DNA of 57,194 nt from an uncultured Alphaproteobacteria bacterium (GCA_946480475.1 CAMLJM010000021.1:1-57194); one strand, 5' to 3'. Positions 42,460 through 51,514 are shown, numbered from the stretch's first letter. Program-made: numbers and translations. Notes: a model not told the origin generated them from the sequence alone.

Positions 42460-43158
42460 TTATTCTGCTGTCGCTTGTGCTGTCAATATATGACGGATCA
42501 AGGGAATGGATACGGCACGCTTCTCCGCTAAAGCCTGGCGATCAGCTTGCTCAACAAGGTCGCGGGCCGCCGAGAAAGAACGCTCCATACGCGGCAGAAC
42601 GTAATTCAGCACATCCTCACCAATCTGTATCTGGCGGTCCGAAAACATTTTGACCAGGACGGCGCCCAGCAGCATTTCATCTGGTGCATGAATGGCAACA
42701 CCGGGCGCCGCACGCAGGCGCGAAGCTAAGTCTGGAATAGTGAACGACAAACGTGCAGGCGGCATGCGCATCGTCAGCAATAACGTGCGTTTGTTCTCTT
42801 TCGCAAGGTTATATAAATGGAAGAGCGTTGTTTCCGCTGCACGGTCGCCGATCCAGGGATCAACAGGATCAATCAGGAAATGTTGCCCGTTCGAAAATAG
42901 GGTATCTGCACTTTGCGAAACCAAGTCTTCGGGATTGATGGTGACGGCTTGTGTCATCTCACGCCATACAGCCGCCAGATGTGTTTTACCGCAGGCGGCC
43001 GGACCATGCAGAACAAGGGCAGGGGCTGGCCATTCAGGCCACATATCAATCCATGAAACAGCGTCACGATTATTATCAGCGATCAAAAAATCATCGCGAC
43101 CCAGCGCAGAACGATGGCCGAGATCGAACGTTAATTGTTCATGTTGAGCGGTCATCAT
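42460..43158 (-). CDS. hdaA: HdaA-like DnaA-inactivating AAA+ protein
   Basis: This 232-residue protein resembles the AAA+ part of DnaA and lacks its DNA-binding domain. The N-terminal QLTFDLGHR fits a sliding-clamp binding motif, the Walker A is GPAACGKTH (52-60), and the arginine-finger region follows DLASRLRAAPGV. In E. coli and Caulobacter Hda or HdaA binds the clamp and stimulates ATP hydrolysis on DnaA to prevent re-initiation. It overlaps the DUF2066 gene upstream by 4 bases (ATGA), showing coupling. That pair next to purMN is a familiar alphaproteobacterial neighbourhood. Confidence 0.88.
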   Translation of the reverse strand: MMTAQHEQLTFDLGHRSALGRDDFLIADNNRDAVSWIDMWPEWPAPALVLHGPAACGKTHLAAVWREMTQAVTINPEDLVSQSADTLFSNGQHFLIDPVDPWIGDRAAETTLFHLYNLAKENKRTLLLTMRMPPARLSFTIPDLASRLRAAPGVAIHAPDEMLLGAVLVKMFSDRQIQIGEDVLNYVLPRMERSFSAARDLVEQADRQALAEKRAVSIPLIRHILTAQATAE

Positions 43159-44381
43159 TGTGCCGGCGCATCCATAGGGGAATCTGAAGGCAGCGCCGGA
43201 GGATTCAAGTAAAGATCGTAAAGCGGGGCGGTTGTTTCATATCCGCCTGTCTGCACATAGCTGGCTTGCGGTTCTGAAAGCGTGATGTCGGACTGGGCAA
43301 GGGCCAGACGCAGACGGTCCTCTGGGCCGCTATAGGTGAGTTCGATTTCAGCCTGTCGCGGGCTCAAACGCACAACGCGCATATAGGAAATGGCGGCAAC
43401 CTTGCGCAAAGCTTTCTGTGTTTCAGACCATTCGCGCAAGGAACTGAAGCGTACACGGGCCTGCAGCGTTGACTTCTCGCCTGTCATTTGGACGCTGGTT
43501 TTACTCTTCCAGTCGCTTTGGAAGGTTTGTCGGGTCATGCGTACGGCGGCATCGTACAATGTCTCAGATCCGGTTTTATCTGTCTGGCTGGTGCTGACGG
43601 TCTTTACAAAAGCGGGGGCGCCCAGATCCGTGCGGTAAATCATAGCGTCGATGCTGGCGGGTTCCCCTCCCGGCGTTGACGTACCATCCCATTTGGGCTG
43701 GGCAATGACGATGATCGCTTCGCCGGCGCCATAACGGCTGATCATGTTATGCAGGTTCACAACGTTGTAGGTCAGCGCTTGTGAATCTGCAACATCACCT
43801 ACATCGGCAATATCACCAATTGGTATCTGCACAGGAACAAGACCCTGACGCGTGTCCGTACGACCCCAGGCAGCCAGCCAGGGATTACCGTCGCCCCACA
43901 AAGTCAGTTTGCTGCCCACCTGATAGAAGGGCAGGATGAGGACGGGTTTGCTGCGCACGTCGGTGAAGGATACGTTTTTATCAGCAAAGTAATTACGTAT
44001 GGCGGCATCTTTGAAACGGAAAGTGTAAGTGCCGATATACTGAACCCGCGAAAGCTGCTCGCCGGTAATCTCAAAATCTTTCACCATCGGTGAAATGGTC
44101 GTGCTGGCGGGCGGTGCAAAAGTTTTGGCATCTTCCTCAGGCAGAAGGCGTTCGGCCAGCATTTTGAAGGCTTCCTGCTGCGCCTTTTCAAAGGCTTGCG
44201 TCCGTGCCTTCACGGCGCTTTCAGCTGTCACATCGACACGCACACCGCTAACCGTGAAAAGAGGGTCGTCTGCCCGCGCGATTCCGGAAAAGCCAAAAAT
44301 CCCGGAAAACAGCATGAAAAACAGCACAAGTGCGCTGGCGACAGGAATGAAAAATCTGTAATGTCTGGTCATCTGTAGCAT
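43155..44381 (-). CDS. DUF2066 envelope protein
   Basis: This 408-residue protein carries a long N-terminal signal (hydrophobic 13-35, cleavage near ARA at residue 37) and then the DUF2066 domain starting FTVSGVRVDVTAESAVKARTQAFEKAQQEAF. The family is periplasmic or membrane-associated and of unknown function. The Ala/Lys-rich helix after the first strand and the PVLILPFYQVG segment are typical. The last residues are acidic and Pro-rich. It is cotranscribed with hdaA and divergent from purM across about 60 bases, a small gap for two promoters. Confidence 0.82.
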   Translation of the reverse strand: MLQMTRHYRFFIPVASALVLFFMLFSGIFGFSGIARADDPLFTVSGVRVDVTAESAVKARTQAFEKAQQEAFKMLAERLLPEEDAKTFAPPASTTISPMVKDFEITGEQLSRVQYIGTYTFRFKDAAIRNYFADKNVSFTDVRSKPVLILPFYQVGSKLTLWGDGNPWLAAWGRTDTRQGLVPVQIPIGDIADVGDVADSQALTYNVVNLHNMISRYGAGEAIIVIAQPKWDGTSTPGGEPASIDAMIYRTDLGAPAFVKTVSTSQTDKTGSETLYDAAVRMTRQTFQSDWKSKTSVQMTGEKSTLQARVRFSSLREWSETQKALRKVAAISYMRVVRLSPRQAEIELTYSGPEDRLRLALAQSDITLSEPQASYVQTGGYETTAPLYDLYLNPPALPSDSPMDAPAQ

Positions 44382-44442
44382 CCGGGAAAGAACCCTTTGT
44401 AAAGCTGCACCACTTATATAATGCCTTCGGGGAATGAATCCA

Positions 44443-45522
44443 ATGAAAGACAGTGCCTATAAGCAAGCCGGTGTGGATATAGAGGCAGGGGACGCCCTTG
44501 TCAGCAAAATCGCCCCCTTGGCGGCGCGCACAGCGCGCCCGGGTGTGATGGCAGGTCTGGGTGGGTTTGGCGCCCTTTTTGACCTGAAAAAGGAAGGATT
44601 TGTCGATCCGGTACTGGTTTCCTCAACTGATGGGGTAGGCACCAAGCTAAAAATCGCCATTGATGCAGGTTTACACGACACCGTGGGCATTGATCTGGTG
44701 GCGATGAGCGTCAATGATCTGATCGTCAACGGCGGTAAACCATTGTTTTTTCTTGACTATTTTGCTACAGGCCGACTGGATGTCGGTGTGGCGGCGCGCG
44801 TGATCGCGGGCATCGCCGAAGGTTGCCGTCAGGCGGAGTGTGCACTGGTGGGTGGGGAAACTGCTGAAATGCCCGGCATGTATCAGGACGGTGATTATGA
44901 CCTGGCGGGTTTTGCTGTCGGCGCGGTCGAGCGTAACCGCATGCTGGATGGCAGCCGGGTAAAGGCAGGTGACGTTATTCTTGGCGTGGCTTCCAGTGGC
45001 GTTCATTCAAACGGTTATTCACTCGTTCGTCATGTTGTGGGTAAAAGCGGCCTGAAGTATGAAGATGCTGCGCCTTTCGCGTCTGGCAAAAAACTGGGCG
45101 AAGCCCTGATGGTGCCAACCAGGATTTATGTAGTGCCTGTACAAAAGGCAATGGACATTAACGATGCAGATGGTGGCCCTGCTGTGCACGCGATAGCACA
45201 TATCACCGGTAGCGGCCTTCCTGGCAACGCGGCACGCACCATTCCTGATAACACAGCGTTACAGATTGACTGCGGCGCATGGGAGCTGCCACCTGTATTT
45301 AAATGGTTGCGCGATGCTGGAAATTTAAAACCATCAGATCTGGCCGAAACTTTCAATTGTGGTATCGGCCTTGTTGTAGTGGCATCCCCCGATAAAGCTG
45401 GAGATGTTAAGAAAGCCTTGTCTCAAGCGGGTGAAACCGTATTTGCGATCGGTGAGGTCGTGAACAAGTCAGGGGCTGATCAGGTGATCCTGAAAAACTG
45501 CGAGCAGGCGTGGTCGAAATAA
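44443..45522 (+). CDS. purM: Phosphoribosylformylglycinamidine cyclo-ligase
   Basis: This enzyme of about 359 residues (AIR synthetase) closes FGAM to aminoimidazole ribotide in purine synthesis. Signatures are VSSTDGVGTKLKIA, MSVNDLIVNGGKPLFFLDY, ALVGGETAEMPGMY and GVASSGVHSNGYSLVR. The ATG at 44443 has GGGGA 8 bases upstream, while the ATG at 44434 directly abuts that site; the nine bases between would add only three residues. It is followed 4 bases later by purN, the standard purMN operon order. Confidence 0.96.
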   Translation: MKDSAYKQAGVDIEAGDALVSKIAPLAARTARPGVMAGLGGFGALFDLKKEGFVDPVLVSSTDGVGTKLKIAIDAGLHDTVGIDLVAMSVNDLIVNGGKPLFFLDYFATGRLDVGVAARVIAGIAEGCRQAECALVGGETAEMPGMYQDGDYDLAGFAVGAVERNRMLDGSRVKAGDVILGVASSGVHSNGYSLVRHVVGKSGLKYEDAAPFASGKKLGEALMVPTRIYVVPVQKAMDINDADGGPAVHAIAHITGSGLPGNAARTIPDNTALQIDCGAWELPPVFKWLRDAGNLKPSDLAETFNCGIGLVVVASPDKAGDVKKALSQAGETVFAIGEVVNKSGADQVILKNCEQAWSK

Positions 45523-45526
45523 CGCG

Positions 45527-46108
45527 GTGAAGAAAATAAAACTGGCAATACTGATTTCTGGTCGTGGTTCCAATATGGAAGCCTTGATGCGTGCCTGTGC
45601 GCAGCCGGATTTCCCTGCCGAGATTGATATCGTGATTTCTAATCGTCCTGATGCAGCAGGCGTCAAAATCGCAGCGGCGGCAGGCGTTAAAACCGCTATC
45701 GTGGATCATAAGCAATACCAGGGGCGGGCAGCTTTTGAATCGGCGCTTCAGGAAGTTTTGCAAAAGCATGCGCCTGATCTCGTCTGCCTTGCCGGATTCA
45801 TGCGCATTCTTACGGCTGATTTTGTCAATCAGTGGACCGACCGCATGATCAATATTCATCCTTCGCTGCTGCCTGATTACAAAGGCCTCGATACGTACGC
45901 CAGGGCCATCAATGACGGGAAGGCAGAAGCGGGATGCACCGTGCATTATGTGATACCGGAAATGGATGACGGTCCGATTATCGTCCAGCGGCGCGTGCCA
46001 GTTTTACCCGGAGATACGCCGGACGCCCTGGCGGCGCGCATCCTGGTCGAAGAGCATAAAGCGTATCCGGAGGCGGTACGTATCGTGGCCGAGCGGATGA
46101 AGACTTGA
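45527..46108 (+). CDS. purN: Phosphoribosylglycinamide formyltransferase
   Basis: This 193-residue enzyme transfers a formyl group from 10-formyl-THF to GAR. The N-terminal ISGRGSNMEAL binds the substrate phosphate, and the catalytic Asn-His-Asp are in NIHPSLLPDYKGLDTY and the VIPEMDDGP segment. The start is GTG 45527, four bases after the purM stop, consistent with coupling. Length and motifs are normal. Confidence 0.96.
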   Translation: MKKIKLAILISGRGSNMEALMRACAQPDFPAEIDIVISNRPDAAGVKIAAAAGVKTAIVDHKQYQGRAAFESALQEVLQKHAPDLVCLAGFMRILTADFVNQWTDRMINIHPSLLPDYKGLDTYARAINDGKAEAGCTVHYVIPEMDDGPIIVQRRVPVLPGDTPDALAARILVEEHKAYPEAVRIVAERMKT

Positions 46109-46166
46109 AATCTGAAGGATTCTTAGGTTAAGGTGTGCCGGTTATTTTATAGGAGTTTCTTGAATT

Positions 46167-46313
46167 ATGGGTAATGCACCGGTTAATGTTGAAGTTGATC
46201 CTCAGGCTTTGGCGGAAGCTAAGGCTTTTTGGCACAGATTTACCAGCGCAGCGACCTATGGCGTAGTTGCCGTAGCGATTCTGCTGTCTTTGATGGCGAT
46301 TTTCCTGGTTTAA
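46167..46313 (+). CDS. aa3-type cytochrome c oxidase subunit IV-like small protein
   Basis: This 48-residue protein has an N-terminal segment (MGNAPVNVEVDPQALAEAK), the pattern W-H-R-F-T, and one membrane helix (YGVVAVAILLSLMAIFLV). This matches the small bacterial aa3 oxidase subunit IV family (COX4_pro, PF07835), which lies in the inner membrane beside subunit I. AGGAG is 11 bases before the ATG. A strong terminator follows at once, so it is a single-gene unit or the tail of purMN. The rest of the oxidase operon is not in the window; orphan copies of this subunit are common in Alphaproteobacteria. Confidence 0.82.
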   Translation: MGNAPVNVEVDPQALAEAKAFWHRFTSAATYGVVAVAILLSLMAIFLV

Positions 46314-46337
46314 GGGCCTTTCCTCTTGAAAACTGCA

Positions 46338-46362
46338 AAAGCCCCGGATTCCGGGGCTTTTT
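46338..46362 (+). terminator. Rho-independent terminator after the oxidase microgene
   Basis: AAAGCCCCGG (46338-46347) and CCGGGGCTTT (46351-46360) form a 10-bp stem with a 3-base loop, followed by a run of T residues. Confidence 0.92.
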
Positions 46363-46463
46363 GCTGTAGGCGGCAAACATCTAAGATCCTCATTTCCTTC
46401 ATAATTTTGTAATAGTTTCCGGTCAATATAACGGGGTAGGAGTCTGTAAGACTGAACCTGTCC

Positions 46464-49400
46464 ATGCGCATCAGAATAACGAACATAATGACAACCAGGA
46501 TCAAAGCGGCCACACGCGGTGTGCTGCTGCTGATGGCTGTCTTATGCCTTGGGCTTCTTTCATCGGACAGCCGTGCGCAGAGTGGAACATTTGCCACACA
46601 GCTTAGCCTTAATGACTCTGAAGATGTTTATAATATGGCGCCTTATCTCTACATTACGCGCGATCCTGGGAAGAACGTAACTTATACAGGTGTTGTCGAG
46701 CGGCATCTGGGCGGCAAGCGCGGCGAAATTATTAAAAGCAAGGTGTTGGCGCTGGGGTCAACGGGTACGCCACACTGGATTATCGCGACAGTCAACAACC
46801 AGAGCCAGCACGACCGCTGGGTGCTGGATTTTGGTCAGCATCTTGACGGGCGAAACGGCCTGATCGATAAAATATTCATATACGACCATACGGCGCGCAA
46901 ACGCGTCATTGATACTGTATCCGTCAATCCTGTTCCCGGTGCGCGCCGCGAGGTCTTGAGCGGCACGACGGTGCAGATGAACATACCCAGCGGATCTACG
47001 GCAACCTTGGTGATGTATATCGTGCCCCGCGGAGGGATGCCTCTCACCTTAGGCTTTAACCTGATGACACAGGAACATTATCTGCAAAGGTCGGATGATC
47101 CCTTCACAGGCAGTCACACGGCTTACCTGCTTTTCGCCATCGTTATCGGTTTCCATTTTGCTGTAATGGTTCTAATGCGTGCATGGGGGAATGCCGCCAT
47201 CATTGTTTATTTTGCTGCGCAGATGATGCTTTTCTCCTGGAACAATAACCAGGTCTATTCACCCTATCTGCAAACCCAGTTGATCTCCGCCATTCTAGCG
47301 ACAATCTCGTTATTTGCGGGTTTTATTATAAACAAGGTGTTCTTCCGCATTACCCGCTATGACGGCACGCCTTTCAAGTTGATGATCATTATACCTGTCA
47401 TCATAGCTATACTGGTTACGCTTTCTCTGGCCCTGCCTGGTGACAATATCATGCGCTATCTTGTTTTCTCGGCAGCGCTGCTGGGGGGGTATCTGTTCTT
47501 GTCTCTGATGTCCGTGGCGCAATTATTCCAGGGTAAGACGGGGGCATTATACATAGCCTGCGGTTGGGTTACCGTTCTGGCAGGCATGTTGATTACGACA
47601 GTGGCAAGCTTCAATGTGATGGCGCCGACACCTATGACTGTCGCTATGTGTTGGTACGCATTGATACCGCAGGCCATATTGATCAGCTATGCCGTTCTGC
47701 GCTTCTTCCTGATGCAGGATGTGCTCGAGAGGCAGGAAGAAGAGGAGGAAAACCAAGAAGCTGATCAAGTCGTGAAGATCTCGCAGATACGGGAAAGTCA
47801 GGAATTAAACCGCCTGAAACGGCTGGTAGAACATGAGCGCCAGGTGATGCAGGAGCTGCGCGACCGTGAGATTGAGCAAAATGAAGAAATGCGTCAGGCG
47901 CGTGTGTCCGCAGATGAAGCTAACCGCGCCAAATCGGCCTTCCTGGCTGTGGTCAGTCATGAGATTCGCACGCCTATGACGGGCATTATGGGCATGGTGC
48001 GGTTGCTATTGGATACGGCGCTTTCGCCATCACAAAAAGATTACGCACAAACCATACAGGATTCAGGCGACGCTATGATGTCGCTTCTGAACGATATTCT
48101 TGATTTTGAAAAGATCGAGAGCGGTAAAATGGATCTCGAACGCATTGATTTTGATCTTCATCGCTTGGCAAATAGCATTATTACGCTTATGTCAGGTCAT
48201 GCCACGAATAAAGGTATATACCTGAAATTGAACATGGATCCCAAGTTGCCGCGCTATGTGATTGGCGATCCAGTCCGTCTGCGTCAGGTTCTGCTTAACC
48301 TCGTGGGCAACTCTATCAAGTTTACATCCGAAGGCGGTGTTACGCTTGAGCTTATGCCTGAACCCAATTCTGAAGGATTGGCGCGGGGCAGCGTTCATAA
48401 AATCCGTTACGCCGTACGTGATACGGGTGTGGGTATTTCTAAAGAGGCGCAACACAATCTGTTCCGTCCGTTCGCGCAGGCTGACTCAAGCGTCAGCCGT
48501 AAATTCGGAGGTACGGGCCTGGGGCTGGCAATTTCGCAGCGTTTGATCGAAGCGATGGGTAATCGCATATCGATTGATTCGGAAGAGGGTCGTGGCAGCA
48601 CTTTCTATTTCACGCTGATCATGGAAGAGGGACAGTCAATCAATGTTGAAAATTCTGAATCGCGTGATTCCCTCTCCAGCAAATCATCTAGATCATTACG
48701 CGTCCTTGTGGTCGAAGATAATGAGATCAATCAGAAATTGCTGAAAGAATTTATTGGCCGCATGGGTCATGAGGTTTTACAGGCCATGAGCGGTGAAGAA
48801 GGTATAGAGGCTGTGAAGAAAGAACGCCCTGATATTATATTGATGGATGTTGAGTTGCCGGGCATATCGGGCATGGGCGCAACCAAAGCCATACGTGCGC
48901 TTCCGGACGATGAATTGGCGCGCATACCTGTGATAGCTCTGACAGGGAACACGCGTGAGGAAGATATACGTACGTGCTATGCCGCCAATATGAACGGCCA
49001 CATCGCAAAGCCTGTTGATCCGCTACGTCTGCGCCAGATGATTGATAAAGCGATTAATAATAAACTGGATAACCCCGTTGAAGTCGCAGCCGATCGTGGC
49101 GAAGCTTATACGCAAACAACGCAGTTGGGCGAAACAACGGTACGCCCCGCTGAGAGGGTTGTTGTTTCACCCAAACCTGCAACTTCGGCGCCATCCGCAC
49201 AAGCTGCTATACTCCGCCATGTGATGCAGGAAGACCCTGAAGCCTTCTTCGATGAAGAGCCTTTAAAACAAAAGCCGGCCGCAGAACCGGAGCGCCCCCT
49301 GATTAGCGATTTTGCAAAGGAAGAGCCTTTGGGACTTCAATTGGCGGATGATGAGTTGGATGAAGATAGCTTTGCCGAGGCCGTAAATGCGGCTGAGGAC

Positions 49401-49766
49401 CAGGCCAGCAGGAACGAAAATGGCGCAGCCGTTTTTGACCGCGCCATGCTGGATCCGCTTAAGGGTGGCATGAAGCCTGACCAGCTGCAGGAATTGATAG
49501 ATGGATTGCTGGATAAGGCGGAAGAAATTGTACTGGCGCTTGATGTTGCCGTGAATACGCAGGATCGTGCGACTGTTACGGCCCGTGCCCATGAGCTTAA
49601 AGGGATGGCCGGCAATTTTGGTTTGACGGAACTGAGTAAGGCTGCCGAGGTGCTGGAACGGACTGCCAAGAATGATGATGCGGCTGATCTGGGGCCCATA
49701 GTTAAGAATATTCCTGGGGCATATAAGCGCGCACGCGTTGCCATCAATGAATGGATGGGGCAATAA
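46464..49766 (+). CDS. Hybrid sensor histidine kinase with 7TMR-DISM input, receiver and Hpt domains
   Basis: This 1100-residue membrane kinase has a signal peptide (cleaved near SRA, residue 38), a periplasmic 7TMR-DISMED2-like domain to about 210, seven membrane helices (about 220-420), a charged coiled coil (425-485), and HisKA with phospho-His499 in VVSHEIRTPM. The HATPase domain (NLVGNSIKF, DTGVGI, GGTGLGLAI) is followed by a receiver with Asp795 in LMDVELPG. After a low-complexity acidic linker comes an Hpt domain with His1043 in RAHELKGMAGNFG. Phosphate could flow His-Asp-His to an unlinked regulator, since no DNA-binding domain is present. No ribosome site decides between ATG 46464 and ATG 46488. 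Confidence 0.9.
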   Translation: MRIRITNIMTTRIKAATRGVLLLMAVLCLGLLSSDSRAQSGTFATQLSLNDSEDVYNMAPYLYITRDPGKNVTYTGVVERHLGGKRGEIIKSKVLALGSTGTPHWIIATVNNQSQHDRWVLDFGQHLDGRNGLIDKIFIYDHTARKRVIDTVSVNPVPGARREVLSGTTVQMNIPSGSTATLVMYIVPRGGMPLTLGFNLMTQEHYLQRSDDPFTGSHTAYLLFAIVIGFHFAVMVLMRAWGNAAIIVYFAAQMMLFSWNNNQVYSPYLQTQLISAILATISLFAGFIINKVFFRITRYDGTPFKLMIIIPVIIAILVTLSLALPGDNIMRYLVFSAALLGGYLFLSLMSVAQLFQGKTGALYIACGWVTVLAGMLITTVASFNVMAPTPMTVAMCWYALIPQAILISYAVLRFFLMQDVLERQEEEEENQEADQVVKISQIRESQELNRLKRLVEHERQVMQELRDREIEQNEEMRQARVSADEANRAKSAFLAVVSHEIRTPMTGIMGMVRLLLDTALSPSQKDYAQTIQDSGDAMMSLLNDILDFEKIESGKMDLERIDFDLHRLANSIITLMSGHATNKGIYLKLNMDPKLPRYVIGDPVRLRQVLLNLVGNSIKFTSEGGVTLELMPEPNSEGLARGSVHKIRYAVRDTGVGISKEAQHNLFRPFAQADSSVSRKFGGTGLGLAISQRLIEAMGNRISIDSEEGRGSTFYFTLIMEEGQSINVENSESRDSLSSKSSRSLRVLVVEDNEINQKLLKEFIGRMGHEVLQAMSGEEGIEAVKKERPDIILMDVELPGISGMGATKAIRALPDDELARIPVIALTGNTREEDIRTCYAANMNGHIAKPVDPLRLRQMIDKAINNKLDNPVEVAADRGEAYTQTTQLGETTVRPAERVVVSPKPATSAPSAQAAILRHVMQEDPEAFFDEEPLKQKPAAEPERPLISDFAKEEPLGLQLADDELDEDSFAEAVNAAEDQASRNENGAAVFDRAMLDPLKGGMKPDQLQELIDGLLDKAEEIVLALDVAVNTQDRATVTARAHELKGMAGNFGLTELSKAAEVLERTAKNDDAADLGPIVKNIPGAYKRARVAINEWMGQ

Positions 49767-49791
49767 AAAACCCCGCATAGGCAGGGTTTTT
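49765..49791 (+). terminator. Rho-independent terminator after the hybrid kinase
   Basis: A-rich AAAAACCC pairs with GGGTTTTT around an inner GC/GC pair and a 4-base loop, with one C-A mismatch. It overlaps the last base of the kinase stop codon and runs into a T-tract. Since it is A/T symmetric it may also serve the convergent ndk. Confidence 0.8.
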
Positions 49792-49815
49792 CATCACATT
49801 GATATTGTGCCTCTA

Positions 49816-50238
49816 TTAAGCGGCAATCTCAATTTCGCTGAAGAAGAAAGCCACTTCTTTAGCGGCATTCTCAGGGCTGTCTGAGCCATGAACAGAGTTT
49901 GCTTCGATGCTTTCCGCGAATTGTTTGCGGATTGTGCCTTCGGCGGCGTTTGCCGGGTTTGTGGCGCCCATAACATCACGATATTTGGTAACAGCATCAT
50001 TTGCTTCCAGAACCTGCACAACTACAGGGCCAGAAATCATGAACTGAACCAGATCATTGTAGAACGGACGCTCTTTATGAACGGCATAGAATTGCTTGGC
50101 CTGTTCTTCTGTCAGGTGCATACGCTTTTGAGCGACAATTTTCAGCCCGGCTTTCTCAATCGTGTCATTGATAGCGCCCGTCAGGTTGCGGCGTGTCGCG
50201 TCAGGCTTGATGATGGAAAGGGTGCGTTGTGTAGTCAT
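49816..50238 (-). CDS. ndk: Nucleoside diphosphate kinase
   Basis: This 140-residue enzyme moves the terminal phosphate between nucleoside triphosphates and diphosphates through a phospho-histidine. [13 protein letters not shown] opens the protein, [18 protein letters not shown] is conserved, and the active-site His is in [13 protein letters not shown] use the ATG at 50238 with GGAG 8 bases upstream. A longer frame adding 30 residues upstream lacks any family match. The length is that of standard Ndk. Confidence 0.96.
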   Translation of the reverse strand: MTTQRTLSIIKPDATRRNLTGAINDTIEKAGLKIVAQKRMHLTEEQAKQFYAVHKERPFYNDLVQFMISGPVVVQVLEANDAVTKYRDVMGATNPANAAEGTIRKQFAESIEANSVHGSDSPENAAKEVAFFFSEIEIAA

Positions 50239-50400
50239 TCTTCGAACTCCGTTAAAAGGCTTTGTGGGGGCGGTTATAGCCGAGGCACCCCCCAAGATGC
50301 AACTAAGGAAATTGCAGGCAGGGTGCATTATTGATGTAGCAGGACTTTGGTCTGCATATGATTATGAAAATATATAAATATTGTAATTTTATTTCAATTT

Positions 50401-50409
50401 TGTGGATAA
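50401..50409 (-). promoter_or_regulatory. Perfect DnaA-box sequence upstream of ndk and the unknown gene at 50499
   Basis: TGTGGATAA is the exact reverse complement of TTATCCACA. It lies in the divergent region about 90 bases before the gene at 50499. It may be chance. Confidence 0.3.
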
Positions 50410-50498
50410 GCAACTGTTTGCATTGCTTTCAGTCAGTTTAATATGATTTGCTAATAAATAAGAAGAAACAACAAGCTTGAACAAGGGGAGTAATAGGG

Positions 50499-51212
50499 AT
50501 GCAGGCTGGAGCCGCTCTCTTAACTGATAAAGAAGACTTTGCACCTGAGACTGATACTCAGGCTGCTTCCGTTGCTCTGCGCTACGAATTCCTGAAAGCC
50601 GCGACAGCCCAGCAAACAGTTTCCCAGAATTTGAAAGAGATATTAGATCTTTCAGCGAATTCAATGTTGGCAATGATCAACACTGTCGAAGATTATGCTG
50701 ACCGTGTAGGTGGGCAGATTGCGGCTATCAATCTTAAGAAGCCAGAAAGCGCTGAACCTAAGGTCGCCAACGAGTATAACGGTGATGCCAGCCTACTTTG
50801 TGATCCTATACGCGCCACTATCGTTATTCCGGCGGACAATGTTGAGCTGACACGCGCTGCTCTGGCGCTGCACGAGAGCACATGTGCTGTAAAAGACTTG
50901 ATAGAGAGTCCTTCTAAAACAGGACTGGCTATTCTGAACGCAAAAGTGCGCCTGAAAAATGATCTGGTTGCAGAGATCCAGTTTGTAACACCGAACATGC
51001 GCAAAGCTATGCAAGAAACGCATGGCAACTACAAAAAAATCGATGGTCTGATGGCCAGCTTCGCTAATCAAGCGTTGCCGTTAGAAGTCGCAAGTGAAAT
51101 CAAGCACTTAAAGGCAAACTGCCAGGATTGTCATGCTACGGCATCCTATCTTGACGGTCTGGATCGATATGTTGACAAAAAGAGCGTAAAGGCGCATGTT
51201 TCGCCCGCATAA
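50499..51212 (+). CDS. Unknown protein with faint RelA/SpoT-domain resemblance and a CxxCH
   Basis: This 237-residue cytoplasmic protein is helical to about residue 95. A mixed alpha/beta segment then starts with CDPIRATIVI (101-110) and contains SKTGLAILNAKVRLKN followed by LVAEIQFVTPNMRKAM (139-171). The order D-x-I-R-A-T-I-V then a beta strand with E-I-Q and T-P/H resembles the RelA/SpoT nucleotidyltransferase core, but catalytic residues are not convincing. The C-terminal part has CQDCHAT (208-214), a heme-type CxxCH. Without an export signal heme attachment is unlikely. AGGGG precedes the ATG with a 9-base spacer. It overlaps the next gene by 17 bases. Confidence 0.65.
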   Translation: MQAGAALLTDKEDFAPETDTQAASVALRYEFLKAATAQQTVSQNLKEILDLSANSMLAMINTVEDYADRVGGQIAAINLKKPESAEPKVANEYNGDASLLCDPIRATIVIPADNVELTRAALALHESTCAVKDLIESPSKTGLAILNAKVRLKNDLVAEIQFVTPNMRKAMQETHGNYKKIDGLMASFANQALPLEVASEIKHLKANCQDCHATASYLDGLDRYVDKKSVKAHVSPA

Positions 51213-51498
51213 GTCACCGCTTACGACCGAGACGATTTTGAACAACGTTACACCTTTATTTTCACAATCAGCACGTGAAGAATTCTACAGCCTGCGTGGC
51301 GGTAGCGCTCTGGCACGCGTTGTGACAAATGATGGTTTGCTCTCCAGCATCGTGGTTACAGACACTCAATCCGAAGGCATCGATAACCGCGCTTACATGC
51401 CGATACTCAAAGGTCATGCTGTTGAGTTGACACGCGCACAGTATGAAACACGCCGTACTGCCCTGCGGGGTGGCGCACCGGCGCCAGTCGCGGCTTAA
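51196..51498 (+). CDS. Unknown 100-residue protein coupled to the RelA/SpoT-like gene
   Basis: This protein overlaps the 3' end of the preceding gene by 17 bases and ends before a bidirectional terminator, so the two form an operon. The ATG at 51196 has AAAGG 3 bases upstream; TTG at 51238 is an alternative. The product has a beta-rich middle (LARVVTNDGLLSSIVVTD) and a Pro/Ala-rich tail (GGAPAPVAA). It has no Cys, signal or membrane helix. The family is unknown. Confidence 0.6.
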   Translation: MFRPHKSPLTTETILNNVTPLFSQSAREEFYSLRGGSALARVVTNDGLLSSIVVTDTQSEGIDNRAYMPILKGHAVELTRAQYETRRTALRGGAPAPVAA

Positions 51499-51514
51499 TA
51501 ACAAACGGTTTAAC

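Noticed and set aside
51100..51140. CxxCH of the protein at 50499 as evidence for a c-type cytochrome
   Set aside because: There is no signal peptide, so the protein should not meet the heme-ligation system in the periplasm.
50841..51440. Near-identical VELTRA coding repeat in the two unknown genes (50841 and 51421, 17 of about 19 bases)
   Set aside because: Flanking sequence is not similar, so it is likely coincidence rather than a duplication.
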